Assembly (NCBI GenBank): GCA_900759715.1
Contig: CAAEXF010000131.1
Span: 113,099-177,098, forward strand
Source: Clostridium_AM sp900759715
GTDB taxonomy: Bacteria > Bacillota > Clostridia > Clostridiales > Clostridiaceae
Length of the DNA stretch: 64,000 nucleotides
Direction of reading: 5' to 3'
The position numbers and the translations under genes were made by a program. The stretch's first letter is position 1. Each line of letters starts with the position of its first letter. Below the pieces are notes generated by a model. That model saw nothing but the letters and a program-made list of their open reading frames with translations, was not told where the DNA came from and ran no database searches. Below are positions 34,601 to 42,275 of the stretch, piece by piece.

Positions 34601-36042
34601 AAATTCATTGCACTTCCAGGTTTCCCCTCTAGATCTGTCACTTTAACTTTAGATGGATCTATTTTAATCATTTCAATATAATTATTTAAGCCTAATGTTC
34701 CTCCATTGTTGAAATAAGCTCTTGCTGTAAAAGTTTGACCTTCATACACAACTCCATCTCCTGATAATGATTGTGTAATGGTAGGAACATCCCTATACTC
34801 AATACTTGATCCAAAACTAGCTGTTCCTGTTCCAGTATCGCCAGCTGAAGCTTTATGATTGTTAAAGGAGACTATATTATTGTCTAAAGGCTCTGACTTT
34901 CCACCATAATTTAAAATTCCGCTTGTACCCTTGCAATACAAATCTGTATATTTATTGATTATGGTAGTATCTCCCTCTGGTATATCTTTATCATCTACCC
35001 AAAGTGCTACAAATCCGGAAAATACATATTTTTGGTTTGCTGCAACAGCGCTGCCATTCATATTTTGAGAAGGAAACTTACTGCCTGTTGTCTCTATATT
35101 GTTAACAGTAAACTGTATGTTCTGTCCCGGTGCTGTTTGAACAGCTGTTATAGTTGGAGAACCTGGAACACTTTGTTCTACAGGATTACTTGCTGTAGTA
35201 CTTCCGTAAGGCAGGTATTGTATTTTTCTACTGTTGTTACTTCCATTAATACCTACATCAGGGTTTCCATCAAAAGTATACAATCTTGCATTCGGTATTC
35301 CGAAGTTACTTAAATCATCTGTAAAAGTTATAGGTCCTTCTATTGGCTCACTGCCCTTTCCATCCCCTACAAGAAGCGCAATGGAAAATATAAAAAACTT
35401 ACCTTTTTCCTCATTTGGTCCTGTCCCGTCAAAGGTTCCGCTAGTTTGCTTAACTAAATCCAATTTAGGTAATGCTGATACTATTACTCTAGATGCATCT
35501 ACAGTTTTCTGTTCCGCATTATCTGCTGAAATGGTTGCACTTACAGTAAAACCGGCGCCATTTTCAGCATTAGGTAAAATTCTAGCAATGGGTGAAAATT
35601 TATAGGCATCGCTTGCACTTTGGTTTCCCAAATTACAAATTAAAGTTCTACCTTCATTTGTAACAGAAAGTCCTGGGTGTATCTTTACAAATTCTTCATC
35701 CCATACTGCAACTGGTTTGTTATTATCACCAAGAGATATCGTACTAGTTATAACAACATTTATAGCACTATCGGTTGTCCCTGGATTTACAGCATAGCTA
35801 AAATCATAAGTCACTGTGTCTAAAGTTCTTACATACTCATCTGAATCACTGTAATCATCTCCAGGATGAAATCCTCCACCAGCATTACTAGTATTAAAAG
35901 GTCCTGTTCCAGTAATTGCCCGTTTCAAATTAAGGTCTAAACTTACATTTCCCGCAGCAAATACAGTATTTATGCTTAAACTCTGCATAAATATATTCAT
36001 AAAGAAAGCCAAGAGAATAAATAAATTAATTCTTTTAGTTAT
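31627..36042 (-). CDS. Giant LPXTG cell-wall adhesin with SdrD-B-like domain and five MucBP repeats
   Basis: About 1470 residues. After the signal peptide, roughly 600 residues of beta-rich adhesin are followed by DUF11-like segments (NVVITNTLPSGFTYVQDS; DKPIVEVGDELVYYLKYA). One SdrD-B/Cna-B-like domain follows (GDCVWNDANANGVKDSDEVG). Five MucBP repeats start [GV]NLVVKYLEQGTNK or VLVVKYLDRDTNKEL and end GKYIDGTxEVxYYY. The protein ends LPKTGEGSS, a hydrophobic segment and KSKK. The frame has no ATG, GTG or TTG with a ribosome site. The TTG at 36012 cuts the signal peptide, while AAGGGAGG points to ATT (36045) or ATA (36042), giving ITKRINLFILLAFF. Confidence 0.9.
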   Translation of the reverse strand: MTKRINLFILLAFFMNIFMQSLSINTVFAAGNVSLDLNLKRAITGTGPFNTSNAGGGFHPGDDYSDSDEYVRTLDTVTYDFSYAVNPGTTDSAINVVITSTISLGDNNKPVAVWDEEFVKIHPGLSVTNEGRTLICNLGNQSASDAYKFSPIARILPNAENGAGFTVSATISADNAEQKTVDASRVIVSALPKLDLVKQTSGTFDGTGPNEEKGKFFIFSIALLVGDGKGSEPIEGPITFTDDLSNFGIPNARLYTFDGNPDVGINGSNNSRKIQYLPYGSTTASNPVEQSVPGSPTITAVQTAPGQNIQFTVNNIETTGSKFPSQNMNGSAVAANQKYVFSGFVALWVDDKDIPEGDTTIINKYTDLYCKGTSGILNYGGKSEPLDNNIVSFNNHKASAGDTGTGTASFGSSIEYRDVPTITQSLSGDGVVYEGQTFTARAYFNNGGTLGLNNYIEMIKIDPSKVKVTDLEGKPGSAMNLTLSNVNLDDLQVQYGTGVYSSWQEQRADTGESSNWYNSTTEALASGTGPINKVRVITKSGKAMPQGSTMVMDLNVTALNSGVGTIAPVFLAAKADGVDNGQWRLGSYDPETHKNSGAGDRVAISEVISRIQMKTEPEGILSSDVDKEITFKLQPTLTTDSRYSNITVAENVVITNTLPSGFTYVQDSATPNQPASVVKNSDGTTTLKWNLQNVNINSTIAPIYYKVLVDFDVRTGSLQNKAVISTPLDGSIEALRTSSLGINIVNNKAWGIRKSVDKPIVEVGDELVYYLKYAKIENDQLYDLRFIDILPYNGDGRSPQSSFNGTYEIKEISGSSGEYFYFTTDLRDSINRDPELNTNNWQPYSEAAVKGKAVTAIKVTRDFFFQANAPTQVVKVKLVPFNNKAGYVYANNFSGRASGINVPVYSSDVAIRVVGSSIGDCVWNDANANGVKDSDEVGIANVTVNLLDQQGNTISSTVTDAAGKYTFSSIHSGDYKVKVDESTLPIGFVPSYDLDRTLDNTTTVSLAANTKYEEANFGYCQKFGNLVVKYLEQGTNKELTPQVTTSGAVRADYTTTAAAIDGYALVSTPSNAAGKYIDGTVEVVYYYTKAIPWIPLQPATKLGNLLVKYLEQGTNNVLAPQVTTSGAIGVDYTTTAAAIDGYSLVSTPSNATGKYVDGTVEVIYYYTKTVPWTPIVPAEKLGNLVVKYLEQGTNKVLAPEVTDKQKVGVDYTTTAAVIDGYDLIAKPTNEQGKYIDGTIEVIYYYVPKKPVSPSGGGSSGGGGGSSPGIREGVLVVKYLDRDTNKELLPNITDRKPVGTEYTTSAKDINGYQLMNIPTNEKGKYIDGTTEVIYYYAQKVVIPDEKVPEGNPEIKEGVLVIKYLDRDTNKELATQITDKKLIGTEYSATAKDIDGYELVAVPSNEKGKYIDGTTEVVYYYAPKKVIVPQDKIAEGAPLLPKTGEGSSIPYYALGTLLLIAGLRINSRKSKKI
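31785..32990 (-). repeat. Five MucBP-coding repeats of about 210-250 bp
   Basis: The three N-terminal repeats (about 32290-32990) are nearly identical to each other at DNA level, including TCTACAGTTCCATCTA and ACTGCCGCTGTTGTTG-type stretches. The two C-terminal ones (about 31785-32245) form a second subgroup. A Gly/Ser-rich linker (SGGGSSGGGGGSS) separates the groups. Such repeats recombine easily, so copy number may vary between strains and be collapsed in assemblies. Confidence 0.85.
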
Positions 36043-36079
36043 AATAACAACCTCCCTTCTCCTTTGCTAAAAAATCCAA
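36035..36079 (-). CDS. Candidate 14-codon upstream ORF in adhesin leader
   Basis: A TTG at 36079 lies eight bases after AAAGGGAGGTG and opens MDFLAKEKGGCYYN, then stop. The stop overlaps the beginning of the adhesin frame, and the adhesin ribosome site lies inside this ORF. Translation of the short ORF could deliver ribosomes to the adhesin start by coupling. Alternatively a +1 shift or a sequencing indel could join the two frames. Confidence 0.4.
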   Translation of the reverse strand: MDFLAKEKGGCYYN

Positions 36080-36135
36080 TGTTTAAGCACCTCCCTTTAA
36101 AATACTATTGCTTTTTCAAATGCATTTTTTGTAAT

Positions 36136-36184
36136 AAAAAAAGCCCATAACAAAAAACTATTTCAAGCTTTGCTATGGGCTTTC
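36136..36184 (-). terminator. Strong terminator in the adhesin leader
   Basis: AAAGCCCATA-GC pairs with a matching TATGGGCTTT across a 20-base loop and is followed by TTTTTTTATT on the minus strand. It lies about 95 bases upstream of the adhesin start and about 395 bases beyond the preceding gene, so it looks like an attenuator in the adhesin 5' leader. Alternatively it ends transcripts from the response-regulator gene. Confidence 0.8.
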
Positions 36185-36578
36185 TAAATTGCAATTTTTT
36201 AATTGATTTAAAAAGCTAGTCCATAAAATATTAATTTTTAAATTTAGATTATAACCTATATAAAAAAATAGCTTATAAAAATATATCTATCTTTTCTTAG
36301 CAATATAGATTATAGTCTGAAACTTTAATTTTGATGTTTCAATTATATTAAAAAGATAATATTTTGTAAATATCTTTTCGCAAAAATATTTTCTTTTTTT
36401 ACAAATATCTTAATTTGTTTTATTATTTTTCAAAGATGGATATATTTTTAAAATTTTTTTAAATTATTTTATAATTTTCATACAAAAAGCTATAAATTAT
36501 TTTAAAAAACCAATGCATAAAATGCCCTTTGTTATGTATTAAATATCCTGGGTATTTAACAAAATTTAAATCTTGCTG
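36185..36578. other. AT-rich intergenic stretch upstream of adhesin
   Basis: About 390 bases, extremely A+T rich, with no convincing ORF. It presumably contains the adhesin promoter. No known riboswitch aptamer was recognised. A weak palindrome TTAAATA...TATTTAA lies at about 36539-36558, just past the response-regulator stop. Confidence 0.6.
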
Positions 36579-37352
36579 CTATTTAATATTAAAAGTAACC
36601 CTTTCGCATCTTTCATATGGATAAATTTCTACTTTATCCATTACTACTTTTCTACTAATTAGTTTTTCTAATTCCTTCTCAATAAGTGATTTCGTATCCT
36701 CATATATTACTTTTCTAAGCATTTCAATGCCTTTACTATACTTTCCTGCATTAAGTAAATTTTCTTCAATTATTGTTAAATTTTCTTTTGAAACAATTTC
36801 TATCATTTTTCCTTTTAGAAAAGCCTGTATTGTTTTAGCTCCTTTTCCAGTGACACTTTTTAAATATTTAGAATATATATTCCTTATCTCTAATTCCAAC
36901 TTATCTTTATTTTCCTTTGAAATAATAAGTTCTTCATTTATTACAAGAACACCTTGATTTTCCTCTAATAGTTGAACCGAAATACTTAATAATGCTTTCA
37001 ATAAAATATTCAAGTCTATCGGTTTTACTAAATATTTATCTATTTTTAAATCTATACTCTTTAAAATAGTTTGCGAATCGGATAATGCTGAAGTTATTAT
37101 AACAGGACATTTAACTTTATTTCCTCTTATTTGTTCCATCATCTCAATGCCGCTCATATCTGGAAGAACTAAATCTGTTATAATTATATCTGGATTAAAT
37201 TCAAAGAATTTTTTTATACCATCATTTCCATCTACAGCCAAGATAACCTTTCCTACTTGTTGTTTTAAATACTTTAAAACATAATCTCTTGTAATTGGCT
37301 CATCCTCAATATATAAAATTTTTAATGAAGATAGTATATTAGTGTTATTCAT
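36579..37352 (-). CDS. Response regulator with C-terminal DUF2294 domain
   Basis: A 257-residue protein. Residues about 10-125 are a receiver domain with IEDE near 15, phospho-acceptor Asp60 (IIITDLVLPDMSG) and Lys in YLVKPID. After a short coil, residues about 150-257 match DUF2294 (YLKSVTGKGAKTIQAFLKGK; MLRKVIYEDTKSLIEKELEK; EIYPYERCERVTFNI). DUF2294 alone is a small protein of unknown function, and fusion to a receiver suggests phosphorylation-controlled interaction rather than DNA binding. No histidine kinase is adjacent. It lies upstream of the adhesin on the same strand. Confidence 0.88.
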   Translation of the reverse strand: MNNTNILSSLKILYIEDEPITRDYVLKYLKQQVGKVILAVDGNDGIKKFFEFNPDIIITDLVLPDMSGIEMMEQIRGNKVKCPVIITSALSDSQTILKSIDLKIDKYLVKPIDLNILLKALLSISVQLLEENQGVLVINEELIISKENKDKLELEIRNIYSKYLKSVTGKGAKTIQAFLKGKMIEIVSKENLTIIEENLLNAGKYSKGIEMLRKVIYEDTKSLIEKELEKLISRKVVMDKVEIYPYERCERVTFNIK

Positions 37353-37573
37353 TACATATCCTCCCCTAATGAAATAATCATATTTCTGTGGAATATTTTA
37401 AATATTATACCATATTAATGTTTAATTTTGCAAAAAATGAGTTAAAACTACATTTATCTACAAGTATCCTTCCCCAATAAAATAGACGCATGAAACTCGT
37501 TAAATCTCGTTCTCACGTAGAATAACTAAATAGTTCATATGAATACCTAAATATGAAAGCACCTAAGCGAATA

Positions 37574-37651
37574 ATGGAATCATTTTATAGGACAACAAAA
37601 AGAGAGCTTATTCCGGATGCTAATTTCGAAACATCTGAATAAGCTCAGTAA
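37574..37651 (+). pseudogene. Relic of an IS3-family transposase
   Basis: The plus strand reads MESFYRTTKRELIPDANFET and then SE before a stop, followed by AQ and another stop. MESFYRTxKxEL...F-T-EQA is the DDE-domain segment around the catalytic Glu of IS3/IS150 transposases. No flanking remainder or inverted repeats of the element were found. The rest of the 37353-37740 gap shows no other coding sequence. Confidence 0.7.
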
Positions 37652-37740
37652 AAAATCTTTAAATATATTGAATTATATTACAATATAAGGAGAATGCATT
37701 TATCTATTGGATGAATATAAGCTACTCAAACTTACTACTC

Positions 37741-38769
37741 CTAAATCACAGCACTTTTTAAATCTTCAATGAAAGCTAAAACCTTCCCCTCTTCTGTAGC
37801 CCAAGAGGTTACAAGCCGTATAGCAGAGTTATCCTGATCAACTTTTTCCCAAACATAGAAAGAATAGTTCTCTTGAAGCTTTGCAATTAACTTATCCGGC
37901 AAAATTGGAAATATCTGATTAGAAGGTGAGTGTATTAAAAACTTATATCCAGCTCTACTGATTTCATTTTTTAGCAAATCAGCCATCTTATTAGCATGTC
38001 TTGCTAAATCAAAATACAAGTCATCCTTAAAAAGCTCTAAAAACTGTATACCAAGAAGTCTTCCTTTTGCAAGCAGGGCTCCCTTTTGTTTAATATGGAA
38101 CCTAAAGTCTTCTTTAAGTGAATCACTGCATATAACCATAGCCTCACCCATTAATGCACCATTTTTGGTTCCACCGATATAGAATGCATCTACTAATCTT
38201 CCTAAATCAGAAAGCTCCATATCATTTTCTTCTGAACATAGTGCTGAACCTAATCTTGCACCATCCATATATAAAAACAATTTATTTTCTTTACAAAACT
38301 TACTTAGTTGTTCCAATTCACTCTTCGTATATATGGAACCGATTTCTGTAGAGTTGGAAATATACACTAGCTTAGGTTTTACCATATGCTCGTCAGTATG
38401 TGCATCTAAAGCAGGCTTGATATCTTCAGGCCTTAGTTTACCGTCACTTACATCTATAGAGATGACTTTGTGCCCTGTAGCCTCAATTGCTCCTGTCTCA
38501 TGAACTAGTATATGTCCTGTGTTGGCAGCAATAGCCGCTTCGTGAGGTCTTAGAAAAGCTGAAATTGCAGTAAGGTTTGTTTGTGTTCCTCCAACAAATA
38601 GGTGAACATCAACATCATCACGTTTAATTTTTTGTTTTAAAAGTTCAACGGCTTTTTCTGTATAACTATCCTCACCATATCCTGGAGTCTGCTCCATATT
38701 TGATTCAACCAAAGCATTCAATATTCTTGGATGTGCTCCTTCGCTGTAGTCATTTTTAAAACTGTACAT
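37741..38769 (-). CDS. ltaE: Low-specificity threonine aldolase (beta-eliminating lyase family)
   Basis: A 342-residue PLP enzyme cleaving threonine to glycine and acetaldehyde. Family features are the opening YSFKNDYSEGAHPRILNAL, the cofactor region VHLFVGGTQTNLTAISAFL, YMDGARLGSALCSEEND and the PLP lysine in FYIGGTKNGALMGEAM. Length fits. It is a single gene with a short upstream region; its acetaldehyde product links it loosely to eut chemistry, but there is no operon link. A possible relic of a related gene lies at 23738. Confidence 0.93.
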   Translation of the reverse strand: MYSFKNDYSEGAHPRILNALVESNMEQTPGYGEDSYTEKAVELLKQKIKRDDVDVHLFVGGTQTNLTAISAFLRPHEAAIAANTGHILVHETGAIEATGHKVISIDVSDGKLRPEDIKPALDAHTDEHMVKPKLVYISNSTEIGSIYTKSELEQLSKFCKENKLFLYMDGARLGSALCSEENDMELSDLGRLVDAFYIGGTKNGALMGEAMVICSDSLKEDFRFHIKQKGALLAKGRLLGIQFLELFKDDLYFDLARHANKMADLLKNEISRAGYKFLIHSPSNQIFPILPDKLIAKLQENYSFYVWEKVDQDNSAIRLVTSWATEEGKVLAFIEDLKSAVI

Positions 38770-38936
38770 TGGTAAAACCTCCCTTTTTGCATCTAGTGTA
38801 CTTGCTTATACACTGATTGATTTTATTTAACTGTATATAACCTAATTATTAGTTCAAAGTTATAATTTATTACTTTTACTAAATATTAACACACCAATTA
38901 ACATAAATGAATATATAATTTATATCAGCTTAAGAA

Positions 38937-39224
38937 CTATATTTGAACCCAAGGGAATAATGTTAGTAGGTTTATTAAACCTTTTATTAAATCAAGCATT
39001 ATTTTCTTTATATTGGTCTCAGATCCACCTATCTCTATATTTTTCAACTTATCCTTAAGTTCAATAAATGTATTATCTTTTGTTACATTATCATTAAATC
39101 TATCCTCTAAATCATTAATTATTCGTACTAATTCTGCTTTCCTTTCTTCTGTTAAAGGTCTGTCATTTTCAAGTTCAGAGCATATCTTCTTCAATAACTC
39201 TTTATCTTCATTAAGATTATTCAT
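38937..39224 (-). CDS. Small hypothetical protein
   Basis: A 95-residue protein not recognised. The first 70 residues are charged and predicted helical (LLKKICSELENDRPLTEERK), and the C-terminus is hydrophobic (DLIKGLINLLTLFPW), which could be a membrane-binding helix. It lies 46 bases downstream of the SdpI-like gene on the same strand and may be cotranscribed with it. Confidence 0.6.
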   Translation of the reverse strand: MNNLNEDKELLKKICSELENDRPLTEERKAELVRIINDLEDRFNDNVTKDNTFIELKDKLKNIEIGGSETNIKKIMLDLIKGLINLLTLFPWVQI

Positions 39225-39270
39225 ATTATGTTACCCCAATTTTTCTCTTTTGTATATTCTACAACAGATT

Positions 39271-39615
39271 CTATATAAGCTTTCTACTTCCATCTTTATT
39301 AAATAATTTTCTCAAATGAACTTCATCAATAACTATCATCCCTACAGAGCCTATAAGTAAGAATAATAATTGAATACTCATATTATTAATAATAGAATTT
39401 GGTACAAGATACGCATAAGCTGCAAGAATACAATTAATTATTCCAAGTATAATCATACTATGCCCACCATATTTTTGTGCCTCATCCCAGGTGTCCTTAT
39501 TTTTCATCGACATAGGAGTCCTATATCCATACATTCCATTTATACTTTCAGGCGGAAATTGCTTTAATATAAATCCAGCTATGCTGAAAGTTATCCCTAC
39601 TATTAGAAATACCAT
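39271..39615 (-). CDS. SdpI/YhfL-family membrane protein
   Basis: A 114-residue protein with about three membrane helices and the SdpI-family signature GMYGYRTPMSMKNKDTWDEA followed by QKYGG. The best-known member, SdpI of Bacillus subtilis, gives immunity to the SDP toxin, but most relatives have no known toxin partner. None is seen here. The small gene at 38937 follows in the same orientation. Confidence 0.85.
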   Translation of the reverse strand: MVFLIVGITFSIAGFILKQFPPESINGMYGYRTPMSMKNKDTWDEAQKYGGHSMIILGIINCILAAYAYLVPNSIINNMSIQLLFLLIGSVGMIVIDEVHLRKLFNKDGSRKLI

Positions 39616-39777
39616 ATACGCACCCCATTTTACCTTTTTAATCAGATTATCTTGCCTATTAAGTCTGACCCGCTATAAAATAACCCTTGTTTATTTTCAT
39701 TATACCCCTTAATCCATTCAAAATAAATGCTTCCATGAAAACTTTATCAGTCATATTATTATCTTTAAGACACTAAT

Positions 39778-39826
39778 AAAAAAATCCCTTAGTGCATTGA
39801 TTTTTAATGCCTAACAGGGATTTTTA
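39778..39826 (-). terminator. Hairpin terminator in 39616-39930 gap
   Basis: AAATCCCT-AGTGCATT pairs imperfectly with AATGC-...AGGGATTTTT. With T-runs on both sides it can end the MBL-hydrolase transcript. The remainder of this 315-base gap is AT-rich without genes. Confidence 0.7.
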
Positions 39827-39930
39827 TCAAAACATGTTTAGGAAAATATAACAGACTGAAACTTGTAAATATGTCTCTGCATGTAAGTCAATTTTTTCCC
39901 TTTTAATCTCATACTATTTAAGATTCTTCA

Positions 39931-40692
39931 TTAAAAAATATCACAGTTTATACTTTCTCCATTATCAGGCACATATACCTGTTCAACTAATGAATGCTTT
40001 TGCAAGAAATCTTTTAGTTCTAATCTTGTAAGTGTACAATGATTCCATGTCTCCATATGAACAGCAATAACCTTTGAATCAGCTACTTTCCTACAAACAT
40101 GATAAACGTCTTGTGCTGTCATGGTAATTGGATCTCCCTCACTAAACTTAGCTGCTCCAGCAAAAACAACAGTAATCTGTGGTTTATAGCTCTCTAATGC
40201 TTCTTCTACTTCCGGACACCAGATAGTGTCTCCTGCAATATATAGAGAAGGTTCATTGTGAGCAGTAATAACAAAGCCTGAAACTAATCCCATTTTCTTC
40301 CCAATCTTTCCTGTGCCATGCTGCCCCTGAGTGCGATTAAATGTTATACCTTCCCATATATAAGACTCTTCTATAGAAATAACCTTAAGAAATCCTTTAG
40401 CTTCTATTTTTTCTTTATCTGCTGGCTGACAAAATACTGGTATATGCTTTGGAATTAATTGAGCTGCTGCTTCATCAAAATGATCTCTATGGGTATGAGT
40501 TAGCAGAACTGCATCAACATTAATAAGCATATCAATATCAACAGGTAAGTCTACAAGAGGGTTTTTATTGCTATTATAAACATTTGGCACAGCGTCCATA
40601 GTTCCTGCAGGACTTAATATAGGATCAACTAAAATTCTTTTGTTATTAATCTTTAAAAGTAAAGTTGCATGTCTTACTAATTGAATTCTCAT
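39931..40692 (-). CDS. Metallo-beta-lactamase-fold hydrolase (UlaG-like)
   Basis: A 253-residue MBL-fold protein with the metal-binding motif LLTHTHRDHFDEAAAQL near residue 65, further ligands in QGQHGTGKIGKKMG and YIAGDTIWCPE, and AVHMETWNHC near the end. It resembles UlaG-type L-ascorbate-6-phosphate lactonases and related hydrolases, but the substrate is not certain. It is divergent from an Lrp-family regulator at 40801. The ascorbate-type PTS at 57-61 kb is too far away to be one operon. Confidence 0.88.
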   Translation of the reverse strand: MRIQLVRHATLLLKINNKRILVDPILSPAGTMDAVPNVYNSNKNPLVDLPVDIDMLINVDAVLLTHTHRDHFDEAAAQLIPKHIPVFCQPADKEKIEAKGFLKVISIEESYIWEGITFNRTQGQHGTGKIGKKMGLVSGFVITAHNEPSLYIAGDTIWCPEVEEALESYKPQITVVFAGAAKFSEGDPITMTAQDVYHVCRKVADSKVIAVHMETWNHCTLTRLELKDFLQKHSLVEQVYVPDNGESINCDIF

Positions 40693-40800
40693 TATTTATA
40701 CCTCCAAAGTATATGATATACTTATTATAGGTGATACCGCTATTGATTGGAGAAAACAAAGTTACTCTATGAATTGAATGATGAAAGGAATTTAAAAATT

Positions 40801-41214
40801 ATGCTTGATAAAACTGATTTTGAAATACTTTCTTTATTAAAGAAAAACTCTAGAATACAATGGCGGGAGATTGGAGAATTAGTTCATTTAACAGGACAAT
40901 CTGTTGCAAACCGTATTCGTAAAATGGAGGAGATTGGGGTTATCCAAGGATACACCGTTAAATTAGATCAAAGTAAATTAGGCAAGGCTCTAATTGCTTT
41001 TATCACTATATTTATGAAAACTACTGATCATCCATCTTTCCAAACTTTTATTAAAGAAAAGCCAGAGATATTAGAAGCAAACCGAATTAGTGGTGATGGA
41101 TGCTATTTGCTAAAAGTAAATGTGTCTAATGAAGAAGATCTTATGAATCTATTAGATGAGATTTTAAAGTATGGTAATTATCGAGTTAATATATCAATTG
41201 GAAAAATAAAGTAA
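40801..41214 (+). CDS. Lrp/AsnC-family transcriptional regulator
   Basis: A 137-residue regulator. The N-terminal AsnC-type helix-turn-helix (LDKTDFEILSLLKKNSRIQW, LTGQSVANRIRKMEE) is joined to a RAM domain with ISGDGCYLLKVNVSNEEDL. The ATG at 40801 follows AAAGGAA and starts at the family's normal N-terminus; a TTG frame start at 40747 has no ribosome site. It is divergent from the MBL hydrolase and may regulate it in response to an amino acid. Confidence 0.92.
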   Translation: MLDKTDFEILSLLKKNSRIQWREIGELVHLTGQSVANRIRKMEEIGVIQGYTVKLDQSKLGKALIAFITIFMKTTDHPSFQTFIKEKPEILEANRISGDGCYLLKVNVSNEEDLMNLLDEILKYGNYRVNISIGKIK

Positions 41215-41386
41215 TAAACTTACAAATATTCTATAGAGTTTTTTATAAAAACAAGGTTAAGAGAACTTGCATTGAGATTGTTACTTTTTGTCTAACAAAA
41301 TTATCAAAATAAGGTTAAACATGCATATATCCTATGATAAAATATGTATAACAAAAGTAGTATTAATTTTAGGAGGTAACTTAATA

Positions 41387-42151
41387 ATGATGAGGTTAAA
41401 TAAACTACTTTTTACGTTATCAACATGTACAATCTGCTTAATATTTACTCTCATTTTTACTGTATCTTGTTCTGCATCAAATATATCTGAATCATTACCA
41501 CCTCAAAATGAAGATTCAAGTTTAAATTGGGTTCAGCTCGATACGAAAAAAGATGTACCACAGGACAAAATATGGTCTATTACCTTTACTCAACCTATAA
41601 ATCAATCAACATTAAATAAATCTTCAATTTATATAAGAGATAATAATTGGAGCATAATAGACACTAAACTTTCCTTAAGCGAGGATGGTAAGACCGTGAA
41701 AATTGCACCTATTAGTAATTATATTCCTAACCATGCATACTATTTGTATATAACTAATAGATTACAATCAACTTCTGGCTCTCCTTTATCCAAGCCAAAG
41801 TGTATGACCTTTACCATCAAGTCCGATGCCTTAAATATAGATAAAACAAATAATAATCAAAACATTCAACTGAAGAAAGGAGATACCATGCTGTTAACCC
41901 TGCCTGAAAACAGAGATGGTGGTTACTCTTGGAACTTCAAACCAACATTAGATAACAATATGTTAAAAGTAGTTGATGATACTACTATAATTCCTAGCCC
42001 TTTACCTGGTTTATGTGGAGGCGTCGGCAGCAGATGCTTAGTAATTCAAGCTGTAGGAACAGGTAAAACATCAATAAACTTAGAGCAAACTCGAAGTTGG
42101 GAATCCGTTGCACCCCTAAGTACTTTTAAATTAAATATTACTATTAACTAA
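41387..42151 (+). CDS. Predicted lipoprotein with chagasin-type (I42) protease inhibitor domain
   Basis: A 254-residue exported protein. The start at 41387 (ATGATG) is selected by AGGAGG seven bases upstream. Residues 1-25 are a signal sequence ending IFTVSCSAS, a plausible but atypical lipobox. Residues about 40-150 form a Big_5/SbsA-like Ig domain (WSITFTQPINQSTLNKSSIY, ISNYIPNHAYYLYI). Residues about 165-254 match chagasin family I42: PENRDGGYSWNF, GGVGSRCLVIQAVGTGKTSI and EQTRSWE. Such domains block papain-like cysteine proteases. A terminator follows. Confidence 0.85.
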   Translation: MMRLNKLLFTLSTCTICLIFTLIFTVSCSASNISESLPPQNEDSSLNWVQLDTKKDVPQDKIWSITFTQPINQSTLNKSSIYIRDNNWSIIDTKLSLSEDGKTVKIAPISNYIPNHAYYLYITNRLQSTSGSPLSKPKCMTFTIKSDALNIDKTNNNQNIQLKKGDTMLLTLPENRDGGYSWNFKPTLDNNMLKVVDDTTIIPSPLPGLCGGVGSRCLVIQAVGTGKTSINLEQTRSWESVAPLSTFKLNITIN

Positions 42152-42166
42152 TCATTTGTTAATTAT

Positions 42167-42206
42167 AAAAGGAGAATTCATCTGGATTAGAATTCTCCTT
42201 TTTCTT
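42167..42206 (+). terminator. Terminator after I42 lipoprotein gene
   Basis: AAAAGGAGAATTC pairs with GAATTCTCCTTTT and is followed by TCTT, about 15 bases after the stop. Confidence 0.9.
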
Positions 42207-42275
42207 AACATTTTTCTAATTAGCTAGTTCTAATTATACGGAAGCCGTCCATCTTCGAATCATATATATACATGC

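Noticed and set aside
39931..40692. Assignment of the MBL hydrolase to the ascorbate PTS pathway
   Set aside because: The genes are 17 kb apart, on separate transcripts, and UlaG-like folds serve many substrates.
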